The position numbers and the translations under genes were made by a program. Below, piece by piece: positions 19,849 through 32,160 of a DNA stretch of 64,000 nt. How positions within the stretch are numbered: position 1 is the first letter of the stretch; the number at the start of each line of letters is the position of its first letter. This stretch comes from Bryopsis sp. KO-2023 (taxonomy: Eukaryota; Chlorophyta; Ulvophyceae; Bryopsidales; Bryopsidaceae), in contig BSYQ01000016.1 of assembly GCA_030272585.1 (NCBI GenBank), positions 558,001-622,000 on the forward strand, given 5' to 3'. The notes beneath the pieces are model-generated. The model was given only the letters and a program-made list of their open reading frames with translations. It was not told the DNA's origin and did no database searches.

Positions 19849-22435
19849 ATGACGACTCTCATAAGCTTTGGTGAGCCAATTTGTGTGTATGTGTTTTCCA
19901 CGTAAGGTGCATCAGTTGTTGCTGGTGTTACTTTTTATCTAGATATATGAATGAATGAATGAATTTTCAATTTACATCAGGCAAACTTGCCCAACAAGGG
20001 CCGTCAACAACAAGGTGATTTAGCCCTACCCTCAGTAAAAATCCAGCTCAATATATATGTACATCCGCTGTGGGTTTTCATCCAACGTTTTTTCCAAACT
20101 GGCAAATCGGTGGTCCTCTTGGAGACATCAGAGTTTCTTTTTTTTTTTTGGTATTGAGGGGCGATCCTCGGAATAAGAAATACCAAACAGAAAAACACAA
20201 AACACTGCAAGCAATTTGATTTGATTTCATTTCATTTGCCACCCTCCAGATGTGGATGGCACTTTGGTTACGAGCGTGGGGGATGCTGCGAACAAATTGC
20301 ATCGGCGAGCGTTCGCCAATAGTTTCAAAGAGATTTTCGGAATCGAAACGACCATCGATGTGGTGAAACACCACGGCTCCACAGATCCGCTCATCATTCT
20401 GGCAGTTTTGAAACACCATGGAATTCCCCTGGAAAAGGTAAAACTTCCAGTAAAAAAATCGATCCTGGCTGATGATGGTGCACAAAAGGAAAGAAGTCCG
20501 TTTGCTTATATTCGTGAAAACAAAACACAATCGAGTTGATCAAGTTCATTCCGTTAGTTAGTTTTTCAGGTCTTCACCCTTTTGTTTGCTAAATCAGTTT
20601 GTTGTCATATTTTTGATAGATCCTCACTCTTTTTTTTTCTTCTTTGGTTTTTTCTGATTATCTTATTTTTCACAGATCATCACTAACTCATTTTTTTATT
20701 TTTTTTTGGGGGGGGGGGCATCATTTATTTTTATTTTTTTTTTCGATGCAGGCGAAGGCTCGACTGAGTGATCTTCAAGCATCAATGATCAAATTTTTTC
20801 AAGACCATCAGTCTGAGGCTGCCCAAGGGTTGAGGCTTTTGCCAGGTGTTAAGGAGCTCCTCGAGACTCTCCAAGTATTCAATACACACAATTATAATAA
20901 ATAAATAAATAATTACATCCCTTGTGAATTGAAAAAAAAAAAACTTGAAAAAAATCACCTTGAAAATTCCACAATTTCAAATATATATGGACTTGAATAC
21001 ATGCATCGGTAATTGCTCCAACCATCAGTTAAGGGCAGGATGCATGTTTGTAAAAAAAAGGGGGGGGGGGTACTGATATCAAAAGCCTGTTCATGAAAGG
21101 TATGTTTATTGAATAGCTATTTCCTTGACATGCTGCTTGGCAGCATCTCCATCCTGATGCTTTGGGAAATACTTATGCAAAAACCCAGCAGCTTTGGGGG
21201 GGTCGAAAAAAAGGCAAAAAACTTTGTTCATTCTCGATGATGGCTTATGAACATGATATTTGCTGCTGCTTTTTCTCTCCCTTTTTTTTGCTACAAGGTT
21301 GCATTTTCTTGCATTCAAAAAAAATAGTGTTTCGTAAATCCTCTTGGAAAATATAGTCTCCTGTGCCCCATTCTAATCTTGAATTATTAAACCATTTGTT
21401 ATGCGTGTATTTTTTTATTTTTTTATTAATTGTATTTTTTGTTTGTGTATGTGTGGGAATTCTCAGGCTGATCCAAATGTAGCGACCTGTCTAGTGACTG
21501 GAAATCTTCAGCCCATTGGATGGGGCAAAATGAGGGCCCTAGGAATCGAACACCTGTTCTCTCCGCAGCCATTTGGAGGATTCGGCTCAGATTTTTGCAG
21601 TGGAAATATCGCAGAGAGTTGGAAAGATAGATCTGAACTGGTGGGCATTGCTGCAAAGCGAGCTGAGGAACTCGTCGAAGGTGATATTTGTTTGTGTGCT
21701 GTTGGCTGTTTCAAGTTGGGGGAAAGATGAATGTTTATTTTACAGTAGGCAGACTTACCAAGTGATTTAGCCCTGGGCGAAAGATATTTACTTAATTATT
21801 TGTGTTGTTTTTCAAACTTTTTGATTGAATTGTTCCAGATGAGAAGATATACATAAAAGACCACGGTTTCTGTTCTTTTGTTTCCTTTCTGCATTGAAAC
21901 TTTTTGGGTTGGCTGGAATTTCAGTGTTTTTTCTGTGAAGCATGTCTGTTAAGATCCCCCCCCCCAAAAAAAAAAAAAAACGAATTTGGTGAATATTCAG
22001 GCCCTGTTGTGAGGCGATTTCATATCGGCGATGCTCCAATGGATATGATGGCAGCGGAAGGTGCTGGAGCAACCCCTGTTGGAGTCACCACAGGGATTTT
22101 TTCGAAACAACAGCTAGAAGAATCGGTTAAACCAGGTGATTGAATTTTCTAGACGTGGTATACCATGTTGCTTGTAGGAATGCCTGGCCTTCCAGGCTTG
22201 CTATGCATGTAATGAACAGTGGTTTCAGATTGGGTTGAAAGTCTCCATGGAGATGTAAATCTGTGCGTTTGCAATTCCTCAATGCTGTCCCAGCTTCCTG
22301 TTCTTTCTCGATCCACTCCGTTTTTGTCTGCGTTATTATTGCACAGAAACCAATATTATCGTTCTGGAGGGTTTAGCGGAGCCTGCAAAAGTGAAGGAAG
22401 CCCTCAACCTCAACAATCACCATACACAGGAGTAG
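19849..22435 (+). CDS. HAD-superfamily hydrolase (phosphatase-like)
   Basis: Six exons: 19849-19870, 20250-20437, 20752-20874, 21467-21680, 22001-22135, 22347-22435, giving 256 residues; every junction keeps phase. Motif I is split by the first intron and reads FDVDGTL, the nucleophile region. Motif II is the Thr of LVTGN, and motif IV is HIGDAPMDM. A helical cap lies between motifs I and II. HAD enzymes of this kind are Mg-dependent phosphatases. The ISFDVDGTLV start and the CLVTGNLQPIGWGKM block resemble a phosphoglycolate-phosphatase-like subgroup of plants and algae, but the substrate cannot be read from the sequence. No targeting peptide is obvious. The start was chosen at the only ATG in frame after a stop. 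Confidence 0.9.
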
Positions 22436-23017
22436 CCAGAGACCAGCAATAACAATTGGAGGGGTTTGTTACGGTAGAAATTTGGGGAAAGGGGAGAGAG
22501 GGACTTGGGAGGGAAATCCACCCACCTCTCCTCCTTTTTTTTCTGTTGTGGATTTGCTGAAGGGTATTGTGTAGTCTTTATCTTTATCTGTTTTTCATGG
22601 CTTGGGGAGGTTGTGGGGAGAAACCATTCATCCCTATTGTTCGAAGTTTGTAAAGATTCATGGGTTCAACTGGATTTTATTTTTCCCTCCTGCAATTAGA
22701 TATTTGAGATCAACTCTGACTGGAAAGAAACTTTTCTAAACAAATAGAACACCAAAAAATCAAGTTTCAGTGGTGTTACCAGCTGCCTTATATTCCTTAT
22801 GGCTCATTTGCATTTCTTCATTTTTGGAGGAGGAAGGGGGGAGGGGGGGCCGGGGGCGTTGTAATGCTGGTGTAATGACGGCGCAGCCAGCCAAGATCGC
22901 ATCGGGGGGAATCACATCGTGCGGATTGCAACTTCGCTTTCGCGGTACTGTACGGCGTATATTTTGTCCAGGAGCGACCATCATCGGTGCTGGCGACTGG
23001 GAAAAAACAGCAAGGCC
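22436..23017. other. Intergenic; 3' UTR of the HAD gene and promoter of the next gene
   Basis: No gene seen. The frame of the next gene is open back to 22919 but without an ATG before 23018. Confidence 0.4.
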
Positions 23018-24028
23018 ATGGCGAAAAATCCTTCTGCATTCGTGGGTGGAGGCAAGGGGGCCCAAGGACTGGATGCGGATTGCCCCTGGGACATGTGGTT
23101 GAGGTTTCGCAATCCCGACGTGGAAGCGCGCTTCGTAACACATTCGAACGAGAAATTGACGGGGGTCGACGCCATCACCAACAAGATCCCGGTGCTTCTC
23201 GGACCAGCGAAGGTGTTCAGCTGGAAATCCACGGGGCTAGTCCGCACGGCTCTCCACCACACCTGGTTGCTTTCGTCGAGCCTGACGGCGTTGGTCATTT
23301 TGGCTGCTATTCGGAGCGATCCCGCGATGTACACGGCGCGCAGGATTCACATCAACTCGGTGTATCGATTGGTGATATCGATAGGGAACGGGTTGGTGGT
23401 GATGCTGGAGGACACATTGGATGTGTGGGATGCGAACAGCATGGGGGTTGGAATCGTGTCGAAAAGCCCCATTGCGGGGATGCTCTTGATGGGGATGGCG
23501 CTGCGCGTTCCGTTCAAACGACACGTGCTGATCCAAGGGGTTTTGACGTGCCTGAGCTGCCTGTGGGTAACCAAATTCTGCGAGGCGTGTCGATTTGATG
23601 ATGAAATTGATGCCGCTGTGAACAGGATCGGGTGGTCGACGGATGGGTTCATGCAAAGGCTCTCCACGCTGGGGGTTGTTCTGAGCAAGAGGCCTGATCC
23701 ATCAGCCGGGCAATATCCTTGCTGGCTGGTGGGGGTGTTTTACCATTGGTGGCTGGGGTTTTTCCTTCCTTCAGTGGTGGTGTATGTATCGGAGTGCCTC
23801 TCTCGATGGTCGTTTCTCAAGCCGATGTTGGAGGAAAGGGATGCAGCCAGAGTGAAAATCGCCCTTCACAGTCGATTGATTCTCACTGGAGCGACGGCGC
23901 TCATCGGATCTCAAGTTTTGTGGTTTGTTTTGAAGGCGATGTTCGCTTCGAGGGTTATTTGTGAGGGGGATGTCGACATGGGGGCCTTGAGAAATGGGTT
24001 ACTTTTGGATGCATTACATCAAGGTTAA
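23018..24028 (+). CDS. Multipass membrane protein of unknown function
   Basis: A single-exon frame of 336 residues starting MAKNPSAFVGGGKG. About six hydrophobic segments are visible, including SSLTALVILAAI, VISIGNGLVVML, GMLLMGMAL, LTCLSCLW, VGVFYHWWLGFFLPSVVVYV and GATALIGSQVLWFVL. Conserved-looking blocks are PWDMWLRFRNPDVEARF and QYPCWLVGVFYHW. It reminds me of uncharacterised integral membrane proteins of green algae, but I cannot name a family. GC content of the frame is higher than that of its flanks, which supports coding. Confidence 0.8.
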   Translation: MAKNPSAFVGGGKGAQGLDADCPWDMWLRFRNPDVEARFVTHSNEKLTGVDAITNKIPVLLGPAKVFSWKSTGLVRTALHHTWLLSSSLTALVILAAIRSDPAMYTARRIHINSVYRLVISIGNGLVVMLEDTLDVWDANSMGVGIVSKSPIAGMLLMGMALRVPFKRHVLIQGVLTCLSCLWVTKFCEACRFDDEIDAAVNRIGWSTDGFMQRLSTLGVVLSKRPDPSAGQYPCWLVGVFYHWWLGFFLPSVVVYVSECLSRWSFLKPMLEERDAARVKIALHSRLILTGATALIGSQVLWFVLKAMFASRVICEGDVDMGALRNGLLLDALHQG

Positions 24029-25477
24029 ATTCAACAGGATCACTCTATTTTGGTCCATCCACTCACCATCAAAGCTAAATTTTCTGGTAAATACCCTGAG
24101 GGAGAAGAACCCCCCCAGAAAAAACAAAAAACAGTGTTCAATTTCTTCTGTTTTTTCTGGTGTTTTTTGAGGGGTCGGGTTTTGTGGGATAAAACTCGAC
24201 TCTTTTGTTGTTGCAAAGTTTTGAGAAATTTTGCGGGGGTAAGCCCTAAATGCTTCCTTTTGTCAATTTGCACAAAAATAAAATAATAATGCATCAAGAA
24301 TTGAAATATATCTGACTATGTATAATTCTATACATACATGTATGTGTGTTTTTTTCTGAGTGTTTTTTCTCAAGTTTTAAGAAGGGGAAGGGGAGGCCTG
24401 GTTAATTGTTGGTTATACAATATGCTCCACCTATCAAAGGGAAAAACAGAAAATGAAGAAAAAAATATAGAAGGAAATTGGGGGGGGAGGGAAGGGGGGG
24501 GGCTGTGATGGGATTTCGAATTTTTTTGGAATGATCTGTCGATGCACAAATGATACAAACAAGGGATAACAAAAAAACGTAGCAGTGGTAGCTGATTTTG
24601 CTTCAACTGTACTTGATATATGCGTTGGCTTCTGGAACAAAGGCTATAAACGCAGTTGTGAGGTGCTGGCTTTATTTTTCTTTTTTCTTTGGGGGGGGGG
24701 GGGTCTGAAGGAACCAATCTAATTATTAGCCCGGATGTCAGGGTAGATGGTGAGCTGGTTGCTTAATGACTGGTGGCGAGTGATCGGATTTTTGGCTGGG
24801 TGTTTACTGTTGTCATTGTGGTTCAGCGAGGGGCAGCACAATGTTGCCCGTGGGGAAATGAAACATCCAACTGTAAGTGTCGCAACTGAAGGGGGGGGAG
24901 GGAAGGGTTTCGATCTTCTTGTGAACTTGGCAAAGCAGCTGTGGATATCCCTGGCCAAAATCTTGGATCTGGAATCGAGCCCAAACCTCCGAAAGATGTC
25001 AAAATATCAAACGACCAGAAATAGCAAAAACAGCGAAATCTCAAATGACGAGAAATAGCAAAAAGCAGTGGCAAAATCGAAATCTCAAATGACCAGAAAT
25101 AGCGAAAACAAAATTATGTTGAAATTGGACATCTGTGAGCTGGGATTTGACCTGGGCAATCGCTTGCTGAAGACAAAAAGGAAACTACATCGAGGTGGCG
25201 AAGGTGGTCAGAAATGGTGCAAGCCATTACGTTCTATTTACACATGGCGCCAATCCATTTTCACCCCACCCAAATTGCCTCCAACGCTTTCACATCTTGG
25301 CGAGCAGGATGGCGCTGTTGGAATGGTGGGGGGATCTTATTTAGACTTGCTCGATTTCCTGAAAAAAACGCCGCCGCACAGACGCCCTCATCGCCGTAAC
25401 CTCTTTTGTAGAAGGAAATACCTGGATTCATATCTGCAGGGAGGGTGACGTTTTTGTTTCTGCTTGTATGTTCAAAG
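24029..25477. other. Upstream of the carrier gene; first exon of the carrier probably hidden here
   Basis: It holds a T/G tract at 24671-24703 and three imperfect copies of a word like AAATGACCAGAAATAGC at about 25005-25110. The missing N-terminal exon of the carrier gene should lie here but was not identified. Confidence 0.35.
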
Positions 25478-28427
25478 GCGTCATGCAATCGCTGGAGGTA
25501 TCGCTGGCGTCGCGACTGTTATGGCGCTCCACCCCCTGGATGTGGTTAAAACGAGAATACAAGGTGTCAAATTGAAAGAGTGGTGTGTAAAACGGACCCC
25601 TCCCCCCACCAAAAAAAGAGAAAGAAACTGAAGAAATCAATCATAATTATGGGGGAGATGATTATCTGCGAAAACTTTTAGAAGGGTAGATGGCTTTTTC
25701 CCCATCCTGGAAAACAAACATAGCCTGGTGCTGGATTTTCGATCTGCGATTTCTGGCAGGATTAATTGTAAATGGATGACCTCATGAAGACCATCAGCTA
25801 CAGTTTTCCTTTCCCCCCGGAACGAAAAAAAAAATTCACTCAAAAAATAAAATCACTTATTATTTCATTATGAGGTTCATATCTGCGGCGTTGCCTCCTC
25901 CCTTTTGTTCATTGATTGAATCATTTCTAAGAAAAAGAAAAAAGGAATTTTTTGTATGGGGTGAAAATCTGTAAGGGTGGCCGATTTTTTTTTTATCTGT
26001 TCATAGTGCAAGATGGCTATGGGCGGGTTCTGCCAGCGTATCGAGGGACGGCACATTGCATCAAAACCATCGTTACTCAGGAAGGATGGGGGGCACTCTA
26101 CTCAGGGTTACTGCCGACACTGATGGGATCAGGTGAGCACGTGGACGATTTTTTCCTCTTCATTTTTTTAAAGTTTGAACAGGATGGGATCGATCTGATC
26201 CTGATCTGATCTGATCCTGATCTGATCTGATCCTGATCTGATCCTGATCTGATCTGATCCTGTTCGAATCCCGATAGGGGCATGGCTGGATTTTTTCCTG
26301 GATCTGCCCTTCGGCATTCTTTTACTTGCCAAGAAAGAGAAGAAAGGGAGCTGAGTTTTGAACCGTTGGGTTTTTTCTCTGGGGGCACTATGGTTTTTTT
26401 AAAACGAAATTTTGCTATTCTCATTAATTCACGAATTTCGTTTTGTTCGGTTGCGTAGGGAAAATGCATATGGGCAATTTAAGTGTTTTCATTTCTTTTT
26501 GATTTTTTTTTTTTGGGTGTGTGTGGGGGGTGCTCTAGGCATATCTTGGGGATTGTATTTTATGTTCTATAACGGAGCCAAGGCACGGTGGCTCCAGATG
26601 ACTGACAGAGATGAGTTGAGTCCTCCCCAACATCTGATGAGTGGAATGGAAGCTGGATGCTTGGTGAGCGATCAAGGCAATGGATGCAATTTGAATCAAT
26701 CCGATCAAAAAAAAAATAAACGAAACGAAACGAAAAGGATGCAATGAACGGATGATCGAGAGTTTTTTTACCACAACAAAACTTCTTTGAATTCTAATAT
26801 CTTGGCTGAATTTTTTTGTTCAGTGGAGGATATGGGTCGAATGGAGTGTAACTCTGGCCGAAAAACAAATAGTCGATAGACAGAAATGGTTGGTGTTTTT
26901 TTTTGTTTTTTTTCGAAACTTTGATATGATGACAGGCTTCATTAGTCACCAACCCACTTTGGGTGATCAAGACGCGGCTCCAGTTGCAAAGGGGAGGCGG
27001 GGCATCCGTGTTGGGGGGTGCCGAGTTTGTCAAATCAAGATATGGGGGTCTCGTCGATGCAGTTTCAACCATCGCAAGACAAGAAGGTTTGGCAGGATTC
27101 TATAAGGGTATAAGCGCTTCTCTGTTATTGGTGCGTACATCTTTTTCTTCTTGATGTGTATTTTTTATTGTTTTAATATTTGCCAGTATTCTTTGAAGAG
27201 TTTTTTTTGTTACGCGTGGTTGAACAGAAATTATAGAAAGTGTTTTTCAAAATTCGAAGATGTCATTTGGACCAGAATCCTTTAAAGTTTTATTGTGTGA
27301 ACTTCAATCTTTATGCTTAGATGCTCAAATCTGTCAAACATCTATTATTTCTTTCACAGTGTAGAAAACATCAATGTGGAGCGCCACTATTGCATATATC
27401 AATGTTTTTTGGGGCCTGTTTTTCTTGTCATGAAAAAAAAACTAAAATCAAGTGTGTGTGTAAGAATGGCAATTTTTTTCCCCGAGATGTGTGAGTTCTT
27501 CTACTCACTCGATCCTTTCAATACATCATATCTTAAAATAAGCGAAACCTATTCAATCAACAAATTCATACATTAAATATATTTAGCATCTATATACCAA
27601 CTATACAGAGAATTTTATGGTGGTGAAGGTATCGCATGGAGCCATCCAATTCATGGTGTATGAAGAATTGCGATCGGTTGTAATGGGCCGAAAGAGCGTT
27701 GATGGCAAAAGAAATGGAGCATCTCTATCATCAGTGGAAGCTCTCGGAATCGGAGCCCTGTCAAAACTCGTGGCATCCGTCTCCACGTACCCCCTGCAGG
27801 TATGAACAGCTCATCGATTGAGACTTGAAACAGGCCCCAGGTGTGTGGAAATAAACACAGACTTGTGTAAGTGTAACGAAAGGTGTACAGCCATAGTGAC
27901 CTACTCAAGTGTAAACAGATTCCAGCCTGGCACAGGTGGAACTCAGATACAACCTTTGTTTCAAGAATTTGTAACGGTTGGAATGTGTCAGGTTCGATTG
28001 CATACACAAAGGTGAACAAATCGGACAACTTTGGAGGCGGTCCAAAGTTGGGCTGATAAAGATGGGAGGTGACCTGACTTTTAACCCTGCTTTCTAACAT
28101 CAGATTTTTGAGAACTAGGGTTGGCTGAGTAGGAGAGGAGCCAAATAGTCGATTTTTCTCGCTGGTGGTGAGTCTTGATACTGGTTGTTGATGTGATTGG
28201 GGTGTCTTACCAAGGTGGTTAGGTCTCGGCTACAGCAGAGGTTTGATGTCGGGCGGGGAATGATGTACAGTTCCACTCGACAAGCCATCATCAGCACCAT
28301 TTCCCATGAGGGCTGGCGGGGGCTGTACAAAGGGATGATCCCAAATTTGCTGAGAGTAATGCCCCAAGCTGCGATCACATTCATGGTATACGAAAAGGCG
28401 ATTCAAGTCATTGAAGCTCTGTCGTGA
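25478..28427 (+). CDS. Mitochondrial carrier family protein, folate carrier (SLC25A32/FOLT) type
   Basis: Visible exons: 25478-25563, 26013-26132, 26539-26663, 26936-27130, 27629-27799, 28215-28427, about 303 residues; the exon with the start codon is not found. Three carrier repeats carry HPLDVVKTR, NPLWVIKTR and YPLQVVRSR. The Trp in the second signature, Gln in the third and the SHGAIQFMVYEELR block are hallmarks of the SLC25A32/FOLT branch, which moves folate or FAD into mitochondria or plastids. Other diagnostic pieces are ISWGLYFMFYNGAK and MPQAAITFMVYE. All junctions keep phase; two introns use unusual AAG acceptors directly before GT. The product is a six-helix inner-membrane protein. 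Confidence 0.9.
26185..26265. repeat. GATCTGATCCT minisatellite inside an intron
   Basis: About 80 bp built from the words GATCTGATCC and GATCTGATCT lie in the carrier intron between 26133 and 26538. Confidence 0.9.
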
Positions 28428-29610
28428 CCTCCACCACCAGCAGCAAGAACAGCAATTTTTTGATCGATTCTTGGTATTTTTAAGGGGGGATGGGGGAGGA
28501 TCATCGGGAGAAAACCTCGGGCGGGATGGATGGATGCTTGGGATTCTTTTCTAGATGTTTTTTTCTTTTTTTTGGGGGGACTTTGCATATTGAGCATGAA
28601 ACTGTTCGAAAGTGTTTTCTGCTTCCCTTAATGGTTTATTGTTGGTGAGAGGAGGTATATATACTACCCACCCTTGATTATCTAAATGTCTTGTTGGGAA
28701 GGGGGAAAGAGGGAAAGGATAGTCACTGATTTGATGTTCAATGTATGTTGGTTGCCATTGGCCAAGGGAAGTTTAGTCACCACAGAGTCTGGGTTTTTGC
28801 CAGTCCAAAAAGCACGTTGATGGGTTGTAGAGGCAAGGGAAGTTTAGTCATATCCAATATGTGGGTTGTGGAGACAAAAACTCGACAAAAATTCACCAGG
28901 TGAAAAAAAAAGCACATTTTCTGAAAAAACAGGTACCAAATTCAGGGAACAGCCCCCTTGCCAATAATGTCGCCAGGTGAAACCACTTTTTCCACTTCAA
29001 TTATTTCCCTCTCTGCTGATGCGACGTGGGAGGTTGAGTTGATCTCTCCCTGAACCTCTAAGTTTTTGCCTTGCCAATAATTCTCCAAACTCCAGCTACC
29101 CGATCCATGAACACACAGGTTTGTGCAGGAAAAACAGCATACTGTTCAGCACCATCAGCACCAAAGAAGGCATCCTCCAATTCCTACCCCCAAAACAGTA
29201 TGCATCCCTCGTTCTCAAATTCAGAGGCCATATGATGATGGTACAGGGGTGTATTAATTTAAAATTTAAATTCGAATTCCACACATACAAATTGAAACTT
29301 CCCATTCCCAGCAGCAGGAGCCTCGAAAGAATACAAATTTAGAGATATCGTTATATCCCCACCAATATAGGATCAACCTGTAAATAACCAAACGTTAAAA
29401 AAATAGGTGATTGGATGAGTCCAGCATCCAAAAATCCCAGAAACCGCCCATGAGTACAAAGACTGACCCCGCCCAGAAATTTCAATTTTGGGTTTCCTCT
29501 CCCCTACCCCCACCTTCCCCTTTTTTTCAGAATCCATCAAACTAGAGATTGACAGCATCGCTGCTATAAATAGATGGGTAACCACCCATTACAGTACCCC
29601 ACAGGAAGCA
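28428..29610. other. Convergent intergenic region
   Basis: It lies between the 3' ends of the carrier and the hydrolase genes. Two near-copies of a phrase containing GGGAAGTTTAGTCA occur at about 28765 and 28836. No gene seen. Confidence 0.4.
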
Positions 29611-31886
29611 CTAAGGCTTCCCTGCCAGCATCGGCTCCAACTTCTTTTCCAAAACATCAATTTCTTTCAAGACGGCATCCAGCCACTCGAACGATGCCAG
29701 GTCAGACCAGGGTGCTCCGAACAGCCCGCCGTCTCCAGCCACCCACCCCAGATGGCCCCCCGTCGAAGTGGTGACCAGGGTGCATTTAGGATTATTCCGA
29801 ATCGCATCGAAAGGAATGGCCGCCTCTACTGCAATGGGGTCGTCCAGGGCTTGGATGCACAGTAACGGAATCCTCACTTTGGGAATCGCCAGACGGCTTC
29901 CGGAGCCTTTGTAGTACGCATCGACATCTTTCCATCCTGTGCAGAATTAGAACCAATCAAAATTTCACCCCCCACATATGACCATAGTCAAAACCCCAAG
30001 GCAAAATTAAGAAAACTACAAGAATTCCCCCCCAAAAAAAGGAAAAAAGGCCTGAACCCTAGCCGCCAACTCACCGAAAGAAACATGGGTAACAGCAGCG
30101 TCGAATTCCCGGACGGTGTTGCAGCGTTGGGCCAAATCCACATCGAATCCCTCTTTTCCCTCAAACAGATGTGCATGAGGAACGAACAATTTCTGCATGC
30201 CTTGCCCCAGGTTTCGGTCGTACAACCTTGAAAAGCCCGACTGCAGAGCTTTATCGCATTCACACAAATCGAACGGGTTGCACAGGGAAGCTGCCGCCAC
30301 GAGGGGAGTCTTATCACCTTCTTCACCCAGGTAATTCACCAGAATATTGCCCCCCAGGGACCAGCCCACTGCCAGCAACTTCGACTTCGGGTATTTCGAT
30401 GCGATATGGTCCACAGTCGCTCTGACAGGGGTGGGAGGAAAAAACAGCTGTTAATTTCCCTTTCCTTCCTTGACCCAATCGAACAAGACTATGGTTTCAA
30501 CAGGAAGGAAAACATTTACCGATTATCATTTGAGTTTATTACAAAAATCGTAGTTGGCTGTCCACCTGCTCAACTTGCTGAAGGCGATGCTGACCCCTTG
30601 GAGAGGGATTTTTCAAAAATAATGCATTGAGAGCATTGTAACGGTTTCATTATTTGAGAAGATGCGCACCTATGACAGTCTGGGAGCATCCCTCGATATG
30701 CCTACCTGGTATCACCTGTGAATGATGCCGAATAGAATTGAGGGGAAGTCACAGGGCTGTCAGCAGTACCCCGGCTGTTGAAAACAACAGCCCTGATTCC
30801 GTATTGATACGCCCTCAGAGCGCTGTACTGGACATACACACACCCACTTCCCCCAGCAAGGCCAGGCATCAGAATCACGACCGGTGCATCATCAGGAAGG
30901 GCCTATAGGGGGCAACCAATGACAAAAAAACATAAAAAAATATAGCCTGGGATGGATTTCTGCATTTTTTTTGGCTGGTGCTGCATTTTCATCATTATGC
31001 TCTGTACTGGCATCTTCATAAATCGACACTTTTGAATTAGAACTGTTACCATATCCTGTCTCAGGGAAAAGAAAGGATTCACATGGTTCTACAGGAATAT
31101 ATTTATTTATATTGTAACTGATTATGTAATGAATGATAAGGTGTGACACAAAGTGTGAGACCCCTCATCACAACAAGTTAAAATGCAATTCAACTTAATT
31201 TAACTTTTTTTAGTTTCTATTATTGCTTCTCCTACCATTACAACGCCTTGAAACAAAAAGTACAACAAAAAGTACATACCAAGCAATCATGTCACGGAGG
31301 CTGCTAAACAACATATGGACTCTTTTCTCAAAATTATTTCAGTCAGACTGTAGGTGAGATGACGTCTTAAAGACGTCAGCAAACTCACAGGCATTTCGCC
31401 GGGATCAAAGCTGTCGATGGCCACGCTCCCGCCGTCTTCCCTCTTCAGAATCTCTCGAGAGTACTTTACTCCGGGATCCCGTCGAAACCAAGCAGCCCAT
31501 ATCGTCTCGACGTGACCGTTCCACAGCGGCCAGAAATTTTTGTACTCGCTCAAGATGGTGGGACACCGAGACACGACCGCATTGTTGAACTCGTCTTTGT
31601 TGAACAGAAGTGCCGGATTCGGCATACTCCCAACGACTCGGCTGATTCCCCACGCGACCAGACCGCCCAGCGCGATGGCTCCGGCAGCTTGACAGGGAGT
31701 CACCAAGCTCGTCACCTTGAGTCGACGCACACCCCGACGTCCAGAACTCGACGGACAAACGCGCCCGTTATAAAACTGCCTATGAGAGAGCGAAAACCGC
31801 GAGGGGCCCAGACGCTCGCTCGCGAGGCAACCACGCAAACTCGCCGATCGCATGGGGCAGGAGAGCTCGAGCGAGGTGTGAATCAT
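29611..31886 (-). CDS. Alpha/beta hydrolase, EMB8/ABHD1-3-like
   Basis: Four exons: 31886-31389, 30902-30706, 30421-30075, 29936-29611, giving 455 residues with all phases matched. The N-terminus is basic and Ser-rich, like a transit peptide, followed by a hydrophobic segment (AAGAIALGGLVAWGI). The core has PVVILMPGLAGGSG (oxyanion region), the nucleophile elbow GWSLGGN, the acid in ALDDPIA and the catalytic His in GGHLGW, so the triad is complete. This matches the EMB8/YheT-like hydrolases of plants and the ABHD1/3 group, thought to act on membrane lipids or esters. A second in-frame ATG lies at 31853, so the true start may be 11 codons later. Confidence 0.92.
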
Positions 31887-32160
31887 GGGCCAACATCATG
31901 CCTTTGATGCGACCCACAAGTGTGGCCATCCTGCCATCGAATCGTCGCTGGAACATCACGGGGCATTGCTTGGGAAAGATAAAAGGATCGGATTAAACGC
32001 AGCGGATTCAGGGGATTCAGTCAATTGAGGCTCTCGTCCCCGACTATTTTTTGGGCGGTCTCCTCCAGTTTGTGCAAGTGTCTTTGTTCATTTTCCTGTC
32101 GGCGGCTTAACCAACCAACCAGTGGTGCGCACGCGGGAAAGAAAAGGAGAGGTCGGGGCA
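31887..32160. promoter_or_regulatory. Short divergent promoter region
   Basis: 274 bp separate the start codons of the hydrolase (minus) and the CID protein (plus). The interval must contain both promoters, possibly as one bidirectional unit. No specific site was recognised. Confidence 0.4.

Noticed and set aside
22919..23017. N-terminal extension of the membrane protein
   Set aside because: There is no ATG in the extension and composition drops; the ATG at 23018 is the better start.
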